Under the pieces are notes generated by a model. That model did no database searches. It was not told the DNA's origin and saw only the letters and a list, made by a program, of their open reading frames with translations. Below are positions 12,221 through 25,327 of a stretch of DNA of 64,000 nucleotides, piece after piece. Every line of letters begins with the position of its first letter. Position 1 is the first letter of the stretch. The position numbers and the translations under genes are program-made. Origin of the DNA: Acorus gramineus (Eukaryota; Streptophyta; Magnoliopsida; Acorales; Acoraceae); the NCBI GenBank assembly GCA_030737835.1, contig CM060849.1, forward strand, positions 2,852,001 to 2,916,000, read 5' to 3'.

Positions 12221-13083
12221 AAGGGAAAAATCTTCTTTAACTATCTGAAATCTTCTTGAAATCATAAAAAGTTCCTCTAAAGTAAAAAAATCATCCTAGA
12301 TCTCCATAAAGTGTATATGGTTAACGAATTTAGTCCCCCGGTCAAGAGTATATTGAGATAAGTCCTCAGAAATTTACTAAAATTGGATTCAGTCCCTACA
12401 AATTTATAAAATCAGATTTAGTTCTTTTGTAAGATAAAAATACACGTCATTTTTCAACATTCTCATGTCCTAAAATGTCATACTTATCTGTAAAAAAAAA
12501 AAAAATCCGTCGAACCTCAATTGATCTATAAAATGAGTCATTTTTCAACATTTTTCCCTCAATCTCATTACAAAGACTGAATAAAAAAAAATTACAGTTT
12601 CATTAACTCCAATACAAAATCAGTAGAGAAAACAATTTAAAAACCAAATCAAAATTCTATAATACATTTTTAACTCAAAATTACTAGCAATAAAAAACAT
12701 AACACCTTGACTATAAAACTATAATTTGTTTAATAAAATTTAAATAAATTAGTACATATTTTTAGATAATCACATGGATTTTTTTATGATGTTTAGAAGA
12801 TTTCAGGGAGTTAAGACGATTTTTAAATTTCACAGGGACTTTTTTCGATTTTCATAAGTTTTCAGGGAGTTATATTGATTTTTCTAACAAAGAAAATAAA
12901 TATTAAAAGGGAATAGCAGTAATTTACCATGCATGGTTAGCGTTAACCACACATCTGCTTAGTTATAGGGACTAAAATAAATATTATCTAATAAGATAGG
13001 GATCTAAGAGGATTTACCAATTTTACAAGGACTTTTACTTATTTTTATAAGTTTTCAGGGAGCTAGATCGATTTTTCCCTTAA
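12221..13083. mobile_element. Non-autonomous inverted-repeat DNA transposon, about 0.86 kb
   Basis: The left end reads AAGGGAAAAATC and the right end GATTTTTCCCTT. Similarity continues inward for about 90 bp as an imperfect inverted repeat; CTGAAA, ATAAAAAGT and TAGATCYCC blocks appear in matching order in both arms. The middle is AT-rich and non-coding. Both flanks are poly(A), so a target duplication cannot be decided. The family (MULE-like or other) is not determined. Confidence 0.6.
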
Positions 13084-13286
13084 AAAAATGAGTTTTATTT
13101 GGGGGTAAGGCTCTGAAACCAGAGCAGTTACAACATTTTCAAAAGATTATACATTGTGATAGGTGCCCTGGTTACTAATATAAGCTAGGCACCTGTATAC
13201 ACTATCCATGTGTGGAGATACAGAGTGATGTATCAGGCTATACGGTGTAATTACAGACCGCTATACATCAAAAAAATAACAATAAT

Positions 13287-14608
13287 GATTCCTAGGCCCC
13301 AACTTTTTAGGCCCCATCACAGGCCTTATGATGTGGCAAGTGTACATTGTCTATTATACCCTTTACTTGATAACTACCTTAACATGTATTCCTATGATTG
13401 TGGAGTATCATTTAATTCTGAAAATTCTGTATTTATTCACCATTAATGGATTCTTAAAATCTTGCAACAATATTTGAGAGGGACTGGAGAAACCATTGAT
13501 GTTGAAACAATTGAAAATCTGTCTTGTATGCGAAATGAGGAGGTTTTGCATTACGGAATTGATTTTGTTTATGAAGAATACGTGGGAGTAAATCGGAAAT
13601 TCTATTTTTTTTTTTTCGATTTCGATCTCACATCAATGTCTTTTGGATCAGGTTTGACCTTATTAGATTCGTAAAAAAATTGTGTTTTTCTTTTTGTTTT
13701 AAATATTTAAACACAATTTTTTTTCATGTATTGAATGTCATTTATCACATTTTGATTTGTTTTTTTTCAATATCTAAATGTAACACTCGATACCGTTACA
13801 TTTTATATATGAGTAGTTTGTTTGATGTTACTGCTACATTGTTGACAATGTAATTTTTCAAATCTGTATTATTTTTGTTACATTCGTAAATGTAACAGTC
13901 AACCGCATGCATATATTGATTTATATTTGTTACATTTATGAATGTAACATTCATTCGTGTATTGCATTTGTTTCAATGTAAATAGTAATTTATATTTGTT
14001 ACATTTATTACTGTAACAGTCAAATACATATGTTTGTTAAATGTATCACACAATAAAAAAAGTGTTTGACATTTTCTATAAAATGTAACTGACTATTGAA
14101 AATATAATCTGTTTTTAAATTGTTTAAACATTGCATGGAATGTAAAATATTTAGGTAGGAAAATGAAATTGTTTGTTATATTTATGTAAATGTAACAGTT
14201 CTGATGTAAATGTAACAAATCGTTGTGAGAGATGTAAATATTTAATAAAGGTATTTGATGTAACTAATTCATATAGTAACCATATGTGTTTTTTTATTTA
14301 AATTTGAATACAATAAATATCCAACTTTTTTTAGTGTAATTTAGGTTCAATTGTAATTTAGGTAAGGATTTTAAAATTCAAAATTTGAAATGGTTAAATG
14401 GATTTCAAGATTCACATGGAAAGGTAATAACCGACTAGAGAAAATGGGGGGATTTGGGTTAATGAGACAGATTTTTAATGAAGGACATATTTGTATTTTG
14501 TTATTTTACCATTTTTAAAAGGTCAGCAAGTCAACTAATAACAATCAATAAGGTGATGACACCTAATGGGGCTTGTTAGTGGGGCTTATATTTTGGGGCC
14601 TGGGTATC
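13287..14608. mobile_element. Non-autonomous inverted-repeat DNA transposon, about 1.3 kb
   Basis: The left end GATTCCTAGGCCCCAA pairs with the right end TTGGGGCCTGGGTATC. A second GGCCCCA/TGGGGCTT pair and a GATGTG/GTGATGAC pair follow about 25-45 bp inward, giving an imperfect inverted repeat of roughly 50 bp. The interior has short open frames without recognisable domains and a cluster of TGTTACATT palindromes. No clear target duplication. Confidence 0.6.
13780..14240. repeat. Dispersed short palindromes built on TGTTACATT
   Basis: At least eight short matches to TGTTACATT or its complement AATGTAACA occur here, several paired head to head around 2-6 bases (for example GTTACATTTATGAATGTAAC at about 13929-13948). 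They lie inside the 13287-14608 element. Confidence 0.6.
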
Positions 14609-14745
14609 ACCATTGAAAAAATAAAAGACTGTCGAAGCATTAAAAAAAGGTTTTTAATTTTCCATTGATTTGATATAGGTTTGGGTCATAGGTTGGAGAT
14701 GATATTGAGAGATTTTATTTTGAAATTTCAATTTGGTATGAGTTT

Positions 14746-15330
14746 TGTTGGAAAAATGAGCTATTATCTGATAAAAACAAAGAGAATATGAAGACAACGG
14801 ATTAGAAGAACTCTGTTTGTGGATAATTTTTGGTGGAACACTTATTTTTTTTCGCATACTCTGAATTTCTACGAAGGTGGCCTTTTTATAGGCATAGAGA
14901 TTCGACTGTTGGAGGTGTGACGTTGGCAATAATTACATGCACAAATTATGGTAAGCATTTACGGTTACCATATTTATTTTCAATGTTTAAAATTCAAACG
15001 TTGCCAGCCGTTGCGTAAAACAAAACGTTCCAAATTATTTTTCCGTTTAATCCATACCCATACCCGTGACCATGTCCGAGTTCAAAGTCCAAGATCCAAA
15101 ATACGAAATACGCAAAAGCAAATGCATATGCAAATCACAAGCCCCAGCCCCTACTTGGGTGGTCCCTACCCAAGATTTACACGTTGCATATTTAAAAATT
15201 GTTTCATCGCATTCTTTAATTGATGTGGGACTATACATTTTAGAGAGAATTAATCATCCCATTAAATTTTTAATCCATATTTAGAAACTAATTAATACAT
15301 TTTTTAAGGAAATATATTAATTTTCCAACA
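14746..15330 (-). repeat. Copia 3' LTR, 585 bp
   Basis: On the plus strand it starts TGTTGGAAAAATGAGC and ends TTTTCCAACA, giving TGTTGGAAAA inverted ends. A TATA-like GCCTATAAAAAGGCC lies on the minus strand at 14879-14893. A matching sequence with rearranged orientation is at 33074-33520. Confidence 0.85.
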
Positions 15331-17615
15331 ATCCCCCATGAGATTAAATAATTTTATTATAAAGAAAATATAAATTTGGGCGATACAATATTGTGCGTTT
15401 GATGAGGTAGCTTAGGGATTTGAACATCACTTAGTGTTAAAACTTCCATTTGAAGGGACATAGTGAACTAGGTCTTGAATTAGACCCTTTTGATCAAACT
15501 TCAGTAAGTCATACAACACATTATAAGCACTAGACCAGGCTCTTTATCGGTGTGCGCATTACGACCGTTACGCTTATCTGGTTTCATGAGTGCTTTAAAG
15601 ATCAGCCCCTATTCTCATAGATCGTGGCCCCACGATCACACTCACATAGTAGAATTCTCAAAGGGTGCACTGTGAGGTGCTACACCCTGCCTTAGAGGCC
15701 TTGAATTCATTCAGAGCGATTGCTCTTCCTATACCGACACAGTTACAAATACTGGCACCATAGGGATGTTCTTTAAATAAAACACTGAAGTTCATTTTTA
15801 TTTCCGTGCTTAACATAGATACACATCAGTTTGTTTTTCCCTTTGAACCTTTCCTCATGAGATCCCCATTTGAATAGCATGAGATCCCCATTTGAATAGG
15901 TAGGGTGTCCACTGTGGTACTACATTATGGGCTTTAGACCCATCCCCCTCGATGTAAAAAAGACTAGCCTCCTTGCTAGACCTTTAGTTAGTGGATCTGC
16001 AATATTGCTCACTGATTTGATGAAATCAAGTGAGATTACACCATGTTGTATGAGATCCCTTACATTTTGATATCTGAGCCTCATGAATCTCTTTCCAGGC
16101 TTATCCTTTGTTTGTTTAACCTTATCAATTATAGCTTTATTATCGCAGTAAATTGAGATAGCTGGTAGAGGCTTCTTTATTATTGGCAAGTCCTGCATAA
16201 GTTCTCAACCATTCTGCATGTTCTCTAGCGGTATTGAGCGCAATGAAATCGGCCTCCATGGTGGACTTTGCCCGGATAGTCTGCTTAGCCGATTTCTAAG
16301 AAATAGCTGTACCACCTAAAACAAACACATAGCAACTTGTAGATTTTGTTTGATCAAAATTAGAAATTCAGTTAGCATCAATAAATCCTTCTAGAACATA
16401 AGGATATCCTATATAATGCAATGCATAATCAATTGTACCCTTAAGGTATCTAAATAGTACTCTACGCAATGCAAACCAATGATCAGCATTAGGATTACTG
16501 GTATATCTGCTCCATCTCTCTATAGCATAAGAAATGTATGGTCTAGAGCAGTTACATAAATACATTAAACTATCAATTATTTGTGCATACTTAGCTTGCT
16601 GTATAGGTGCATTATCATTCACTTTAAATAAAAATTTGCATCATGTGGAGTTAGATACAGTAGTGCAATCAAAATATTCAAATTTTCTCAACACTTTTTC
16701 AACATAATGAGACTGAGATAAAGTAATGCCATTATCAAATCTAGTCAATTTAATACCCAATATCACATTAGCCTCACCAAGGTCCTTCATATAAAATTGG
16801 TCATTCATATAAAATTGACTGGATAAAAGTTTTAGTCTCATTTATAATATTAATATTTGTGCCAAAAATCAAAATATCCTCGACATACAAGCATAGAATA
16901 ACACATGCACCATTTTGACTTTTACGAATGCAATTATTTGATTCATTGCTCACAAAACCAGTAGATAAAACAATTTTATTAAATTTTTCATTCGATAGTT
17001 TAGGAGCCTATTTTAAACCATACAAAGATTTAACCAATTTACATACTTTGTTTTCTTGTCCTGGTACTACAAACCCTTCAAGCTAATCCATATAAATCTC
17101 CTCATCAAGATCATCATTTAAATCTGCGGTCTTGACATCGATTTAATGAATCTTGAGCTTATGAATAGCAGCCAAGGCAATTACCACCCTAATAGAAGCA
17201 ATTTTTGTTTCATGTGAAAAGGTATCAAAATAATCTATACCTTCTTTTTCTACTAAAACTTTTAGCAACTAATCTTGCTTTAAATTTATCAATAGAACAA
17301 TCAGTTTTAAGTGTCTTTTTGAAAACCCATTTACAACCCAATAGTTTTGCAACCAGAAGGTAAATAAGTTAAAACCCAAGTGTGATTATGCATAATACTT
17401 TCAATTTCATTTTGAATGATTTCCTTCCAGAGACCAACATCTACAGAATTCATTGCCTCTTCATATGTCGTAGGATCATCATCAATAAGATAAGTTTAAA
17501 AATCAGGATCAAAACTTTTTTCAATTCTTGTTCTTTTACTTCTTCGAATGTCACCTGAAGCTTCAGATTCATTTTTATTTGGATACTCAGTTTCATCAAA
17601 AGATGGAACACCACT
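14746..17615 (-). mobile_element. Ty1/copia element, 3' part (LTR, RNase H, part of reverse transcriptase)
   Basis: Minus-strand copia fossil, probably Tork lineage. From the inserted Tekay element leftwards it has a reverse-transcriptase region (FYMKDLGEANVILGIKL, about 16780), an RNase H region (IYCDNKAIIDKVKQ and NIADPLTKGL, 15920-16198), a purine-rich tract just outside the LTR (15331-15341) and the 3' LTR (14746-15330). The other half is at 30692-33140. The coding part is broken at many places (roughly ten or more across both halves). Old, and older than the Tekay element lodged in it. Confidence 0.85.
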
Positions 17616-19239
17616 TGTCACGCCCCAGGGCGGCCGTCCCCGGGACGCGGCAAGCGTATACATGATATCAGCAATCAATACAGGAGATCAATAACATACC
17701 ATAAACAACAGCTAAAAAGACAACACAGACAACAAAAAGGCTGACATGATGTATACACAGATAGCGGAAGCTAAAAAGGCTGAATTTGTAAATCAACAAC
17801 ACTGTACAGACTCAATACATAATCATATGTCCTGTGAGAGCCAATATAAACACAAACATCCAAATACAATCCAAACTAGGTGCCCAAGCACGGAAATATA
17901 TACATACAATCAAAAGGATGCTGATGGCCTCTAAAACTCGAGGGACGTGGCGCTACTCCGCTACTGGTGCAGTCGCTCGGGGAGCTCCTCCTTCAAGTCC
18001 GCCTCGGTAATCACTGGAGAAAAATATTATGCGAGGGGTGAGCCACACGCTCAGTGAATAGCACAACCCATGCATCACAATTTATATTAACCACATTTAA
18101 TCAAATCACTAGCCTCAAAGTGGCAGGAACTACACAAATCCGGTGGTTCGTTACATCGCCGAACCACCACACCCTCACCCTCACCCCTCAATAGGTGACA
18201 AAGGATATTGGGACTTAATAGGCTGATAATCATCCTTACACAAATCCAGTGGGTCACCACATCGCCGGCCCACCACACCCTCACCCTCACCCCTCAATAT
18301 GGTGACATAGGATCTTGGGACTGGCTAGGCTGTTGGTCACCCTTGGTCCACTGATAGTCTCTCCCCACTCCGTAGGCCGCTTGGCCACCCCCACATTCAG
18401 CACAGTCCGTCCCAAATCAGGAGGTGCCTACTGATGGGAGCCCCTGCACGGGACAGCCTTTCTAACGCCGGGGCAGTCTCTACACGGATCCAACGAAGGG
18501 AACAGAACAACCTATCCATGCGCATATGATCCACTCAGATCCGCCGACAACACATCTCAACAACTCTAATGTCTTGAATTCTTCAGAATTCCTCCAGCGC
18601 GCATAACCAAGATGCGGGGAACATATAAAATAATAATGGGGAAAAGAAACCTTGGGAGGGCAACCTGAGGTCCCGATATAGGACATCCCGCCAACCAAAC
18701 AAGGAACATGGAGTACCCTAGCCCAGGTCTCAATGTTGACCTCGCAAGGCCCCTTAATATTCCCTAAGGCATGCTAAAAAATCATAAGTTTGCATTTAAT
18801 TTAATAAATTAAACTAATAGGACGCATGCATAGGTCGAGGCTTTCCTAGCATGATAACAAGGTGACAGGATGCACGGCTCTTACACATATCCTAAGGGTG
18901 CAAGTCCCTAACATACAAAGTCTGGGGTGGCATGCATTCTACTCACTAATCATACATGCACAGATTACATATTAATCAGTTAATATTAACTATGCTGCCT
19001 CAGGGGAGGACGGTATACGCCCAAGTGCATATAGCGCCTCCCAACTGGGTTGGATTGTCCCACTCACCGATAACCGGGTCGTCGTGCGACCGTCCGTCAA
19101 GATCTGCAAGACAGGGTAATCAACTAGGTGAGTAAAATACACAAAATACCACAAAAATACACAAAAATACACTAAAAAATATCCAACACTCGGACAAGCG
19201 TACATACGGCCTATACGCACGTGAGTCCGAGCACCCCGA

Positions 19240-19790
19240 CTCACTCCCGAACCCCCGGGCAGCCGCCCGCACGGCCACCCGCCCCGGGCGCACAGTCGAG
19301 CCTCGGCCCGCGCGCCCAGACGCACTGCCGAGCCCATCTCGTACGCCCAGACACTCTGCCAAACCCCCCGGGTGCACCGCGCGCTCACTGCGCCCCAGCG
19401 CAACGACTCGCGCGCACACCCGCACGCCCAGCGCCCCATCGCCTTGCCCCGCGCGCACCCCGCGCGCACCACCGGCTCGCCCCACCGCGCACAGCGCCTC
19501 GCCCCGCGCCCAGCGCCTCGCCCCGCGCGCACCACCGCTTACGCGGCCCCCTGCGCGCGGCACGCACCGCGCCTCTACGCAGCGCCCCACGCGCACACCC
19601 GCGCACGGCGCCCAGCGCCCAGCACCCGCGACCATCGCCCAGCACCCGCGCCCAGCGCCCAGCACCTGCGACCATCGCCCAGCGTCCAGCGCCCAGCACA
19701 CCCTCCTGCTCCACCCGAGCGCACGCCCGCGCGCACCCTGCCACCTGCTCTGCCTACTGCGCTGCCTGCTGCCTGTGCTGCCATCCTGCC
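19240..19790. repeat. GC-rich minisatellite-like block inside the Tekay LTR
   Basis: Extremely C/G-rich with repeated CGCCCAGCGCC, CCCCGCGCGCACC and CACCCGCGACCATCGCCCAG units of about 10-20 bp. Long open frames on both strands here are due to base composition. The partner LTR has a shorter version and is truncated within it (about 27568). Confidence 0.75.
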
Positions 19791-20260
19791 CGAGACAGCC
19801 AACCACCCTACCCGAGCCACCCTACCTCCTCTAACCGGCCACCAATGGCCCCTAACCACCACCAACCACCACCAACAGCCACCACACACCAAAAACCACC
19901 CTCCTAACAAGCATCTAAGAAAGAAAAGGAAGGAAAGAGAGCTTACCCAAGGAAGGAAGGGAAGGAAGGGAAGTTCGGTTGCTCTCCGCGGACCGAAACA
20001 CCTCCTCCAAGGCCACCACCACCGAGCTCTTCCTCAGCCCTCGAAATGGCTGAAAACAGGGAGAAAAGAGGGCGTAAGAAGGGGCTAAACACGTCGGAAC
20101 TCGAATCCGAAACCACCGGTGGATAGATCGAGACCTTTCTCTTCTTTGGGTTTTGAGATCCAAGCTCTCTAACTAGGTCAAAAGAAGATTTTGAGAGAGA
20201 GAGAGAGAGAGAAAATCAAGTGGGGAAGATGATGAATAGTGGGGGAGATATTTTAGATTC

Positions 20261-20273
20261 ACTTATATATAAT
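20261..20273 (-). promoter_or_regulatory. TATA-like box of the Tekay LTR
   Basis: Minus strand ATTATATATAAGT in an otherwise mixed-composition U3, about 430 bp from the LTR start. A likely transcription start would fall some 30 bp further left. Recognised by sequence only. Confidence 0.5.
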
Positions 20274-20697
20274 CCCACACTTAGATTAGGGTTAACTAGG
20301 CTTAATTAGGGTTAAGAGAGGATTAGTGAGGCTTTAAGTGAGTTTTGACTTGGGTCAACCCAACCACACAAAAAAACAAAAGGGGTTGACCAAGTCATGG
20401 GTCCACTTTGACCGAGTCAACTCTCCCAATGACTTCTCGCTCGGTCAAAACCCGGATACGCCCCGGAACTGCGAAATTCTGAAACGTTACCGAATTCGAT
20501 GAAATTTTCGTGAGTGGCTTGGAATGGCACCAGGACACATAATATGCAGTTAGATTTTCAATCGGAGTCCTCAAACTCAGGATGATAGCTAACAGTCCAA
20601 AATTTTAGCAGTTCCGATCGAAAAACGAAAAAAACTCAAAAACTGCCAGAATGCTCCAATGGTTACCAGAAGGCTAAAAGTGACACATATATAACAT

Positions 20698-20710
20698 TCT
20701 CCCCCCCTTA
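20698..20710 (-). other. Polypurine tract of the Tekay element
   Basis: Minus strand reads AAGGGGGGGAGA directly before the LTR start TGTTATATATG. Its position immediately upstream of the 3' LTR is what plus-strand priming needs. Confidence 0.8.
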
Positions 20711-20744
20711 GGAAATTTTGTCCTCAAAATAAATACAAGAACAT

Positions 20745-23432
20745 CTAAGAAGGGAAAAGATGCGGATACGCGTCACGCATGGCGTCCTCGAGCTCCCAAG
20801 TGGCCTCGGCACCGGAACGGTGCTGCCATCGCACCTTGACCAGCTGGACGGTCTTGGTGTGGAGCCTCTTCTCGCGGCGGTCCAGGATCTCAATCGGCTG
20901 CTCGACGAAAGACAAGTCCGGCTCGAAGACGAGCGGCTCGAACGGGATGACGTGAGCAGGATCGTGGACATAGCGCCTCAGCTGCGAGACATGGAAGACA
21001 TCATGAGCCTGAGCCAACTGTGGGGGCAGAGCTATGCGATAGGCCACCTCTCCAACTCGCTCGAGGATGAGGAACGACCCAATGAAACGCGGACTCAGCT
21101 TGCCCCGCACACCGAAATGGAAGATGCCCTTCATCGGGGACACCTTCAAGAAGACATGGTCACCAACCTCGAAGGCGAGCTCACGGCGACGACGGTCGGC
21201 GTAGCACTTCTGACGACTCTGAGCGACTCGGATACGCTCGCGAATCGTCTTCACCATCTCTGAGGTCTGGTGAACGATCTCTGGTCCCTCCAACTGGCGC
21301 TCTCCGACCTCGTCCCAACACAAGGGGGACCTGCAGCTGCGGCCATAGAGCGCCTCGTAAGGAGCCATCCGGATACTCGAGTGGTAGCTGTTGTTGTAGG
21401 CAAACTCCACCAACGGAAGGTGCCTCTCCCAACTGCCTCCAAAATCGAGAACACAGGCTCGCAGCATATCCTCAAGAGTCTGGATCGTCCTCTCCGACTG
21501 GCCGTCCGTCTGCGGATGAAACGCTGTACTGAAATGGAGGTTCGTATCAAGGGCGTGCTGGAGGCTACGCCAGAACCTCGAAGTAAAACGCGCATCTCGA
21601 TCGGAAATGATGCTGACTGGAGTGCCATGGAGACGGACAATCTCAGAGACAAATAACTGCGCCAGGGTGTCCAGAGAATCGGTGAGTCGGATGGGGAGGA
21701 AATGAGCAGACTTCGTCAGCCGGTCGATGATCACCCAGATGGCATCGCGACCCGAACGTGACCTCGACAGACCCGAGACGAAGTCCATGGTGATCTGCTC
21801 CCACTTCCACTGAGGGATCTCAATGGACTGCAGCTTCCCTGCAGGGTGTTGATGCTCCGACTTCACCTGCTGGCATACTAGGCATCGGGCAACGAAACGG
21901 GCAATATCCGTCTTCATCCCGCGCCACCAGTAGCCGCGACGAAGGCCCCTGTACATCTTCGTGCCACCAGGATGCACTGTGTACCTCGAGCGATGGGCCT
22001 CGTCCAGAATCTTCCGCTTCAGCTCTGCGTCGTCGGGAATGCACACTCGGCCTCTGAATCGCAGGATCCCGTCCGCGCGAATCTGGTAGTCCTGACGCTC
22101 GCCCCGGGCGACGCCTTCAGAGAGGACTATAAAATGCGGATCCTGAGCCTGAGCCGTGCGGATCTCATCGAGAAGAACCGGCTGCACCACCAGCCTGGCC
22201 AAAAAGCCACCCGCAGGAGTCTCTCGAACACTGATCCAGCAAGCGGCCTCCTCCAGAAGCCTCCAACGACGGACAGCCATATGGGCGGCCATGCCCAAGG
22301 GCTGCCTACTGAGCGCATCTGCCACGACATTCGCCTTACCCGGATGGTAAGCGATGTCACAATCGTAGTCCATCAGGAACTCAACCCAACGTCTCTGACG
22401 CATGTTGAGCTCCGGCTGGGACTGCAGATATGTCAAGCTCTTATGATCGGTAAAGAGCTCGAACTCCTCTCCATAGAGGTAATGCCTCCACATCTTCAGC
22501 GCAAAGATGATCGCTGCCAACTCAAGGTCGTGGGTGGGGTAATTCTGCTCATGGGGCTTCAACTGACGCGACGCGTAAGCCACAACCTTACCGTGCTGCA
22601 TAAGGACGCAATCCACACCCAACTGCGATGCATTAGTGTAAACTGCGAACCCACCACTCCCAGACGGAAGGGTAAGAACTGGCGCTGAGGTGAGCCTTCG
22701 CTTCAACTCCTGGAAGCTCTCCTCGCAAGACGGGGACCACTCGAACCGAACATCCTTCCGAGTGAGGCGGGTAAGAGGAACGGCTATCTTCGAGAAACCC
22801 TCGACAAACCTCCTGTAATAACCCGCCAAGCCCAAGAAGCTCCGAATCTCTGTGGGGTTCGACGGTCGACGCCAATTCGACACGGCGAGCGTCTTCTCCG
22901 GGTCCACAGATATGCCCTCACCGGAAATCACATGGCCCAGAAAGGCCATACGCTCCAACCAGAACTCGCACTTGCTGAACTTGGCGAACAACTGATGTCT
23001 GGCCAAAGTCTCCAAGACAGTGCGAAGATGGTGAGCGTGCTCCTCAAGACTCCTCGAGTACACCAATATGTCATCGATGAATACTACCACAAAGGAGTCG
23101 AGGAAGGGCCGAAAGACCCGGTTCATCAGATCCATGAAGGCCGCCGGCGCATTCGTCAACCCGAATGGCGGTACTCTGAACTCGTAGTGCCCATACCGGG
23201 TACGAAAGGTCATCTTCGGAATGTCTGACTCCCAGATCTTCAGCTGATAGTACCCCGAACGGAGATCGATCTTGGAAAAGACACGCGCTCCATGGAGCTG
23301 GTCAAACAGATCATCGATCCGCGGCAAGGGGTACTTGTTCTTCACTGTCCGCTTGTTCAGCTGCCTGTAATCAATACACAGCTGCAGCAGCGAACCGTCC
23401 TTCTTCCGACGAACAGGACAGGGGCTCCCCAC
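20745..23432 (-). CDS. Tekay pol: reverse transcriptase, RNase H, integrase, chromodomain
   Basis: About 895 open codons. In order: reverse transcriptase ([28 protein letters not shown], the FIDDILVY active-site region) in the first 250 residues; RNase H (DHKSLTYLQ) to about 400; integrase zinc region (H...H...CLVCQQVK) near 500-540; integrase core ([36 protein letters not shown]) about 570-690; and a C-terminal chromodomain ([16 protein letters not shown]) at about 860-890. This is the enzyme part of a chromovirus polyprotein; chromodomains of this group are known to steer integration toward marked chromatin. A fossil copy within the 17616-27568 element. Confidence 0.92.
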   Translation of the reverse strand: MGSPCPVRRKKDGSLLQLCIDYRQLNKRTVKNKYPLPRIDDLFDQLHGARVFSKIDLRSGYYQLKIWESDIPKMTFRTRYGHYEFRVPPFGLTNAPAAFMDLMNRVFRPFLDSFVVVFIDDILVYSRSLEEHAHHLRTVLETLARHQLFAKFSKCEFWLERMAFLGHVISGEGISVDPEKTLAVSNWRRPSNPTEIRSFLGLAGYYRRFVEGFSKIAVPLTRLTRKDVRFEWSPSCEESFQELKRRLTSAPVLTLPSGSGGFAVYTNASQLGVDCVLMQHGKVVAYASRQLKPHEQNYPTHDLELAAIIFALKMWRHYLYGEEFELFTDHKSLTYLQSQPELNMRQRRWVEFLMDYDCDIAYHPGKANVVADALSRQPLGMAAHMAVRRWRLLEEAACWISVRETPAGGFLARLVVQPVLLDEIRTAQAQDPHFIVLSEGVARGERQDYQIRADGILRFRGRVCIPDDAELKRKILDEAHRSRYTVHPGGTKMYRGLRRGYWWRGMKTDIARFVARCLVCQQVKSEHQHPAGKLQSIEIPQWKWEQITMDFVSGLSRSRSGRDAIWVIIDRLTKSAHFLPIRLTDSLDTLAQLFVSEIVRLHGTPVSIISDRDARFTSRFWRSLQHALDTNLHFSTAFHPQTDGQSERTIQTLEDMLRACVLDFGGSWERHLPLVEFAYNNSYHSSIRMAPYEALYGRSCRSPLCWDEVGERQLEGPEIVHQTSEMVKTIRERIRVAQSRQKCYADRRRRELAFEVGDHVFLKVSPMKGIFHFGVRGKLSPRFIGSFLILERVGEVAYRIALPPQLAQAHDVFHVSQLRRYVHDPAHVIPFEPLVFEPDLSFVEQPIEILDRREKRLHTKTVQLVKVRWQHRSGAEATWELEDAMRDAYPHLFPS

Positions 23433-25327
23433 GGAGAAACACTCGGACGTGCGAAGCCCTTCTCCAGCAACTCCTCCAACTGCTCCTTGAGCACCCTCAG
23501 CTCTGCAGGGGCCATTCGGTACGGAGCTCTCGAAATCGGCTCGGTCCCCGGAATCAGATTTATCTCAAACTCGATCGTGCGATCCGGCGGTAATCCCAGA
23601 AGATCATCGGGGAAAACCTCGGGATACTCTGCCACGACCGGAGTCTGACTGATATCTGCCCGCAGCGGTGCATCCTCCTGAGCAATATACGCTAGAAAGC
23701 CCTCGCATCCTCCCTGAAGGAGTCTCCACGCCTGCATGGATGACACGAACCCCAAAGGGGCTACGTCACGATCGCCCACGAACTGGAAGGACCTCCGACC
23801 CGGAAGGTGGAAAGACACCGACTTGGCAAAACAGTCGATGCTGGCGTGACTAGCTGCAAGCCAATCCATTCCCAGGATGGCATCAAAGTCCGTCATCGCG
23901 AGCTCCACCAACTCCACTGGAAACTCATGCTCCGCAACCGTCACCGTACACCCTCGGTACACAGAACTGAGGAGAATCCGGTCTCCCACGGGCAATGATA
24001 CCTCCAAGATACCATCCAAAGGGGCGGACGCCACACCCATCCGTCTCACGAAAGCGGGAGACACGAACGAGTGTGTGGCTCCAGAATCAAACAACACATA
24101 TGCAGGGAGCTGGGAGATCTGAACAATACCTCGGACCACGCTGCCTGATGCCTGAGCCTCCTCTGCTGAAAGCGCTGCCACTCGGCCCTGAACAAACTGA
24201 GGCTGAGGAGCAGGGGCACGCCTCGCCAGCTGCGCTGGCTGCCTCCTCTGGTCAGCTCGGCCACCCTGTGGCTGCTGCTGCTGACGCTGAGGCTGCTGCT
24301 GCTGCTGGCGCTGCTGCTGAAACGGCTGCTGCTGCAACTGCTGCTGCTGCGGAGGCATCACGCGGGGTCGGCCAGCGTCAGGGCAATTATACAAGATATG
24401 CCCGACGCGCTGACAGTGATAACAGCGCCGCGTCTCTGGTCGCCTCGCCTGGACTGGCACTGCTGCGATGGGTGCTGGACCTCGCACTGGCACCGCATCT
24501 GCTGGAGGAGAGGCAGCCGCTGACCGATCAAGCGGGGCCTCTTCTTCTTGCGTTGTCCCTGGGTCCTGGCTCCTGGGTGGCCTCTGGTCTGCTGAAGGGG
24601 TCGAAGCCCTCACGAGGATCCCGAGGTCTCGCTCGACTGTCTTCGCTCGAGACACCAAGTCGGAGTACCTCGTGAATGCCTGGGAGGTAACATGCACCCA
24701 AATGGCGCTGCTGAAACCAAGCTCGAATCGACGGCACCTCGTCTCCTCATCCATCACCAAAGCTGGAGCGAATCTGGACAGTCTCGTGAAGCGCGTGGAG
24801 TAGTCAGCGACAGACATAGTGCCCTGCGTCAGGTGCTCAAACTCCTGCATCACGATCTGTCGCGTCGAGAACGGGAAGTACTCCTCCAAGAAATACCTCC
24901 AGAATCCCGCCCATGTAAGCTGCTCCACTCCCTCCGGGATGTCCACTGATCTAGTAGCCCACCAGTCGGCGGCGCTACCCTTCAGCATAAAAGTGGCCAG
25001 GGAGACTCGCTGGCGGTCGGTGCAAAGCATGGTCGAGAAGATCGCATCCACCTCCATCAACCATCTCTCTGGAGCAAGGGGATCCACCGTCTGACCCTGG
25101 AACTCGGGAGGGTGGAGCTTCAGAAAGGCTGCGAGGCCACTCTGCTGCAGCGCTGCAGCCTCTAGCCCCACCTCCCTCTCCTGGGGATCCTGAACTCTGA
25201 CCGCTGGAACCACCACGGGGACTGGGGGTACGTCGGGTACCACAGGTGGATCTGCCACCAAGGGGACCTGCGGAACTGCCTCGCGGGCCGCCCGCAGCTC
25301 CTGAATCTCCCGTGCCTGATCTGCCAA
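23357..25327 (-). CDS. Tekay gag-protease region
   Basis: About 656 open codons. A retrotransposon gag domain fills roughly residues 70-260 ([47 protein letters not shown]). A CCHC knuckle [14 protein letters not shown] is at about 310-325, followed by a glutamine-rich linker coded by CAG runs (about 24260-24355). An aspartic protease region ([14 protein letters not shown]) lies near 415, followed by the start of the reverse-transcriptase leader ([15 protein letters not shown]). It overlaps the pol region by a short stretch. Gag forms the particle and binds RNA; protease cleaves the polyprotein. Confidence 0.92.
   Translation of the reverse strand: MADQAREIQELRAAREAVPQVPLVADPPVVPDVPPVPVVVPAVRVQDPQEREVGLEAAALQQSGLAAFLKLHPPEFQGQTVDPLAPERWLMEVDAIFSTMLCTDRQRVSLATFMLKGSAADWWATRSVDIPEGVEQLTWAGFWRYFLEEYFPFSTRQIVMQEFEHLTQGTMSVADYSTRFTRLSRFAPALVMDEETRCRRFELGFSSAIWVHVTSQAFTRYSDLVSRAKTVERDLGILVRASTPSADQRPPRSQDPGTTQEEEAPLDRSAAASPPADAVPVRGPAPIAAVPVQARRPETRRCYHCQRVGHILYNCPDAGRPRVMPPQQQQLQQQPFQQQRQQQQQPQRQQQQPQGGRADQRRQPAQLARRAPAPQPQFVQGRVAALSAEEAQASGSVVRGIVQISQLPAYVLFDSGATHSFVSPAFVRRMGVASAPLDGILEVSLPVGDRILLSSVYRGCTVTVAEHEFPVELVELAMTDFDAILGMDWLAASHASIDCFAKSVSFHLPGRRSFQFVGDRDVAPLGFVSSMQAWRLLQGGCEGFLAYIAQEDAPLRADISQTPVVAEYPEVFPDDLLGLPPDRTIEFEINLIPGTEPISRAPYRMAPAELRVLKEQLEELLEKGFARPSVSPWGAPVLFVGRRTVRCCSCVLITGS

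Larger units (their letters stand above)
17616..20696 (-). repeat. Tekay 3' LTR, 3081 bp
   Basis: Plus-strand start TGTCACGCCCCAGGG, end ACATATATAACA; on the element's own strand it runs TGTTATATATGTG...GGCGTGACA. A TATA-like ATTATATATAAGT at 20261-20273 (minus strand) would give a short U3 and a very long R-U5 of about 2.6 kb. Contains a GA run near 20190-20212 and a GC-rich repeat block. Confidence 0.9.

Noticed and set aside
19120-20090. Several long overlapping open frames on both strands (110-240 codons), Ala/Arg/Pro/Gly-rich
   Set aside because: They lie in the GC-rich block of the Tekay LTR, occur in many frames at once and have no domain; base composition explains them.
24260-24355. 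CAG/CTG repeat as a host polyglutamine gene
   Set aside because: It lies in frame within the Tekay gag, directly after its zinc knuckle.
20760-24680. Plus-strand open frames of 130-240 codons across the Tekay element
   Set aside because: They are antisense to the strongly recognisable gag and pol regions and have no family resemblance.
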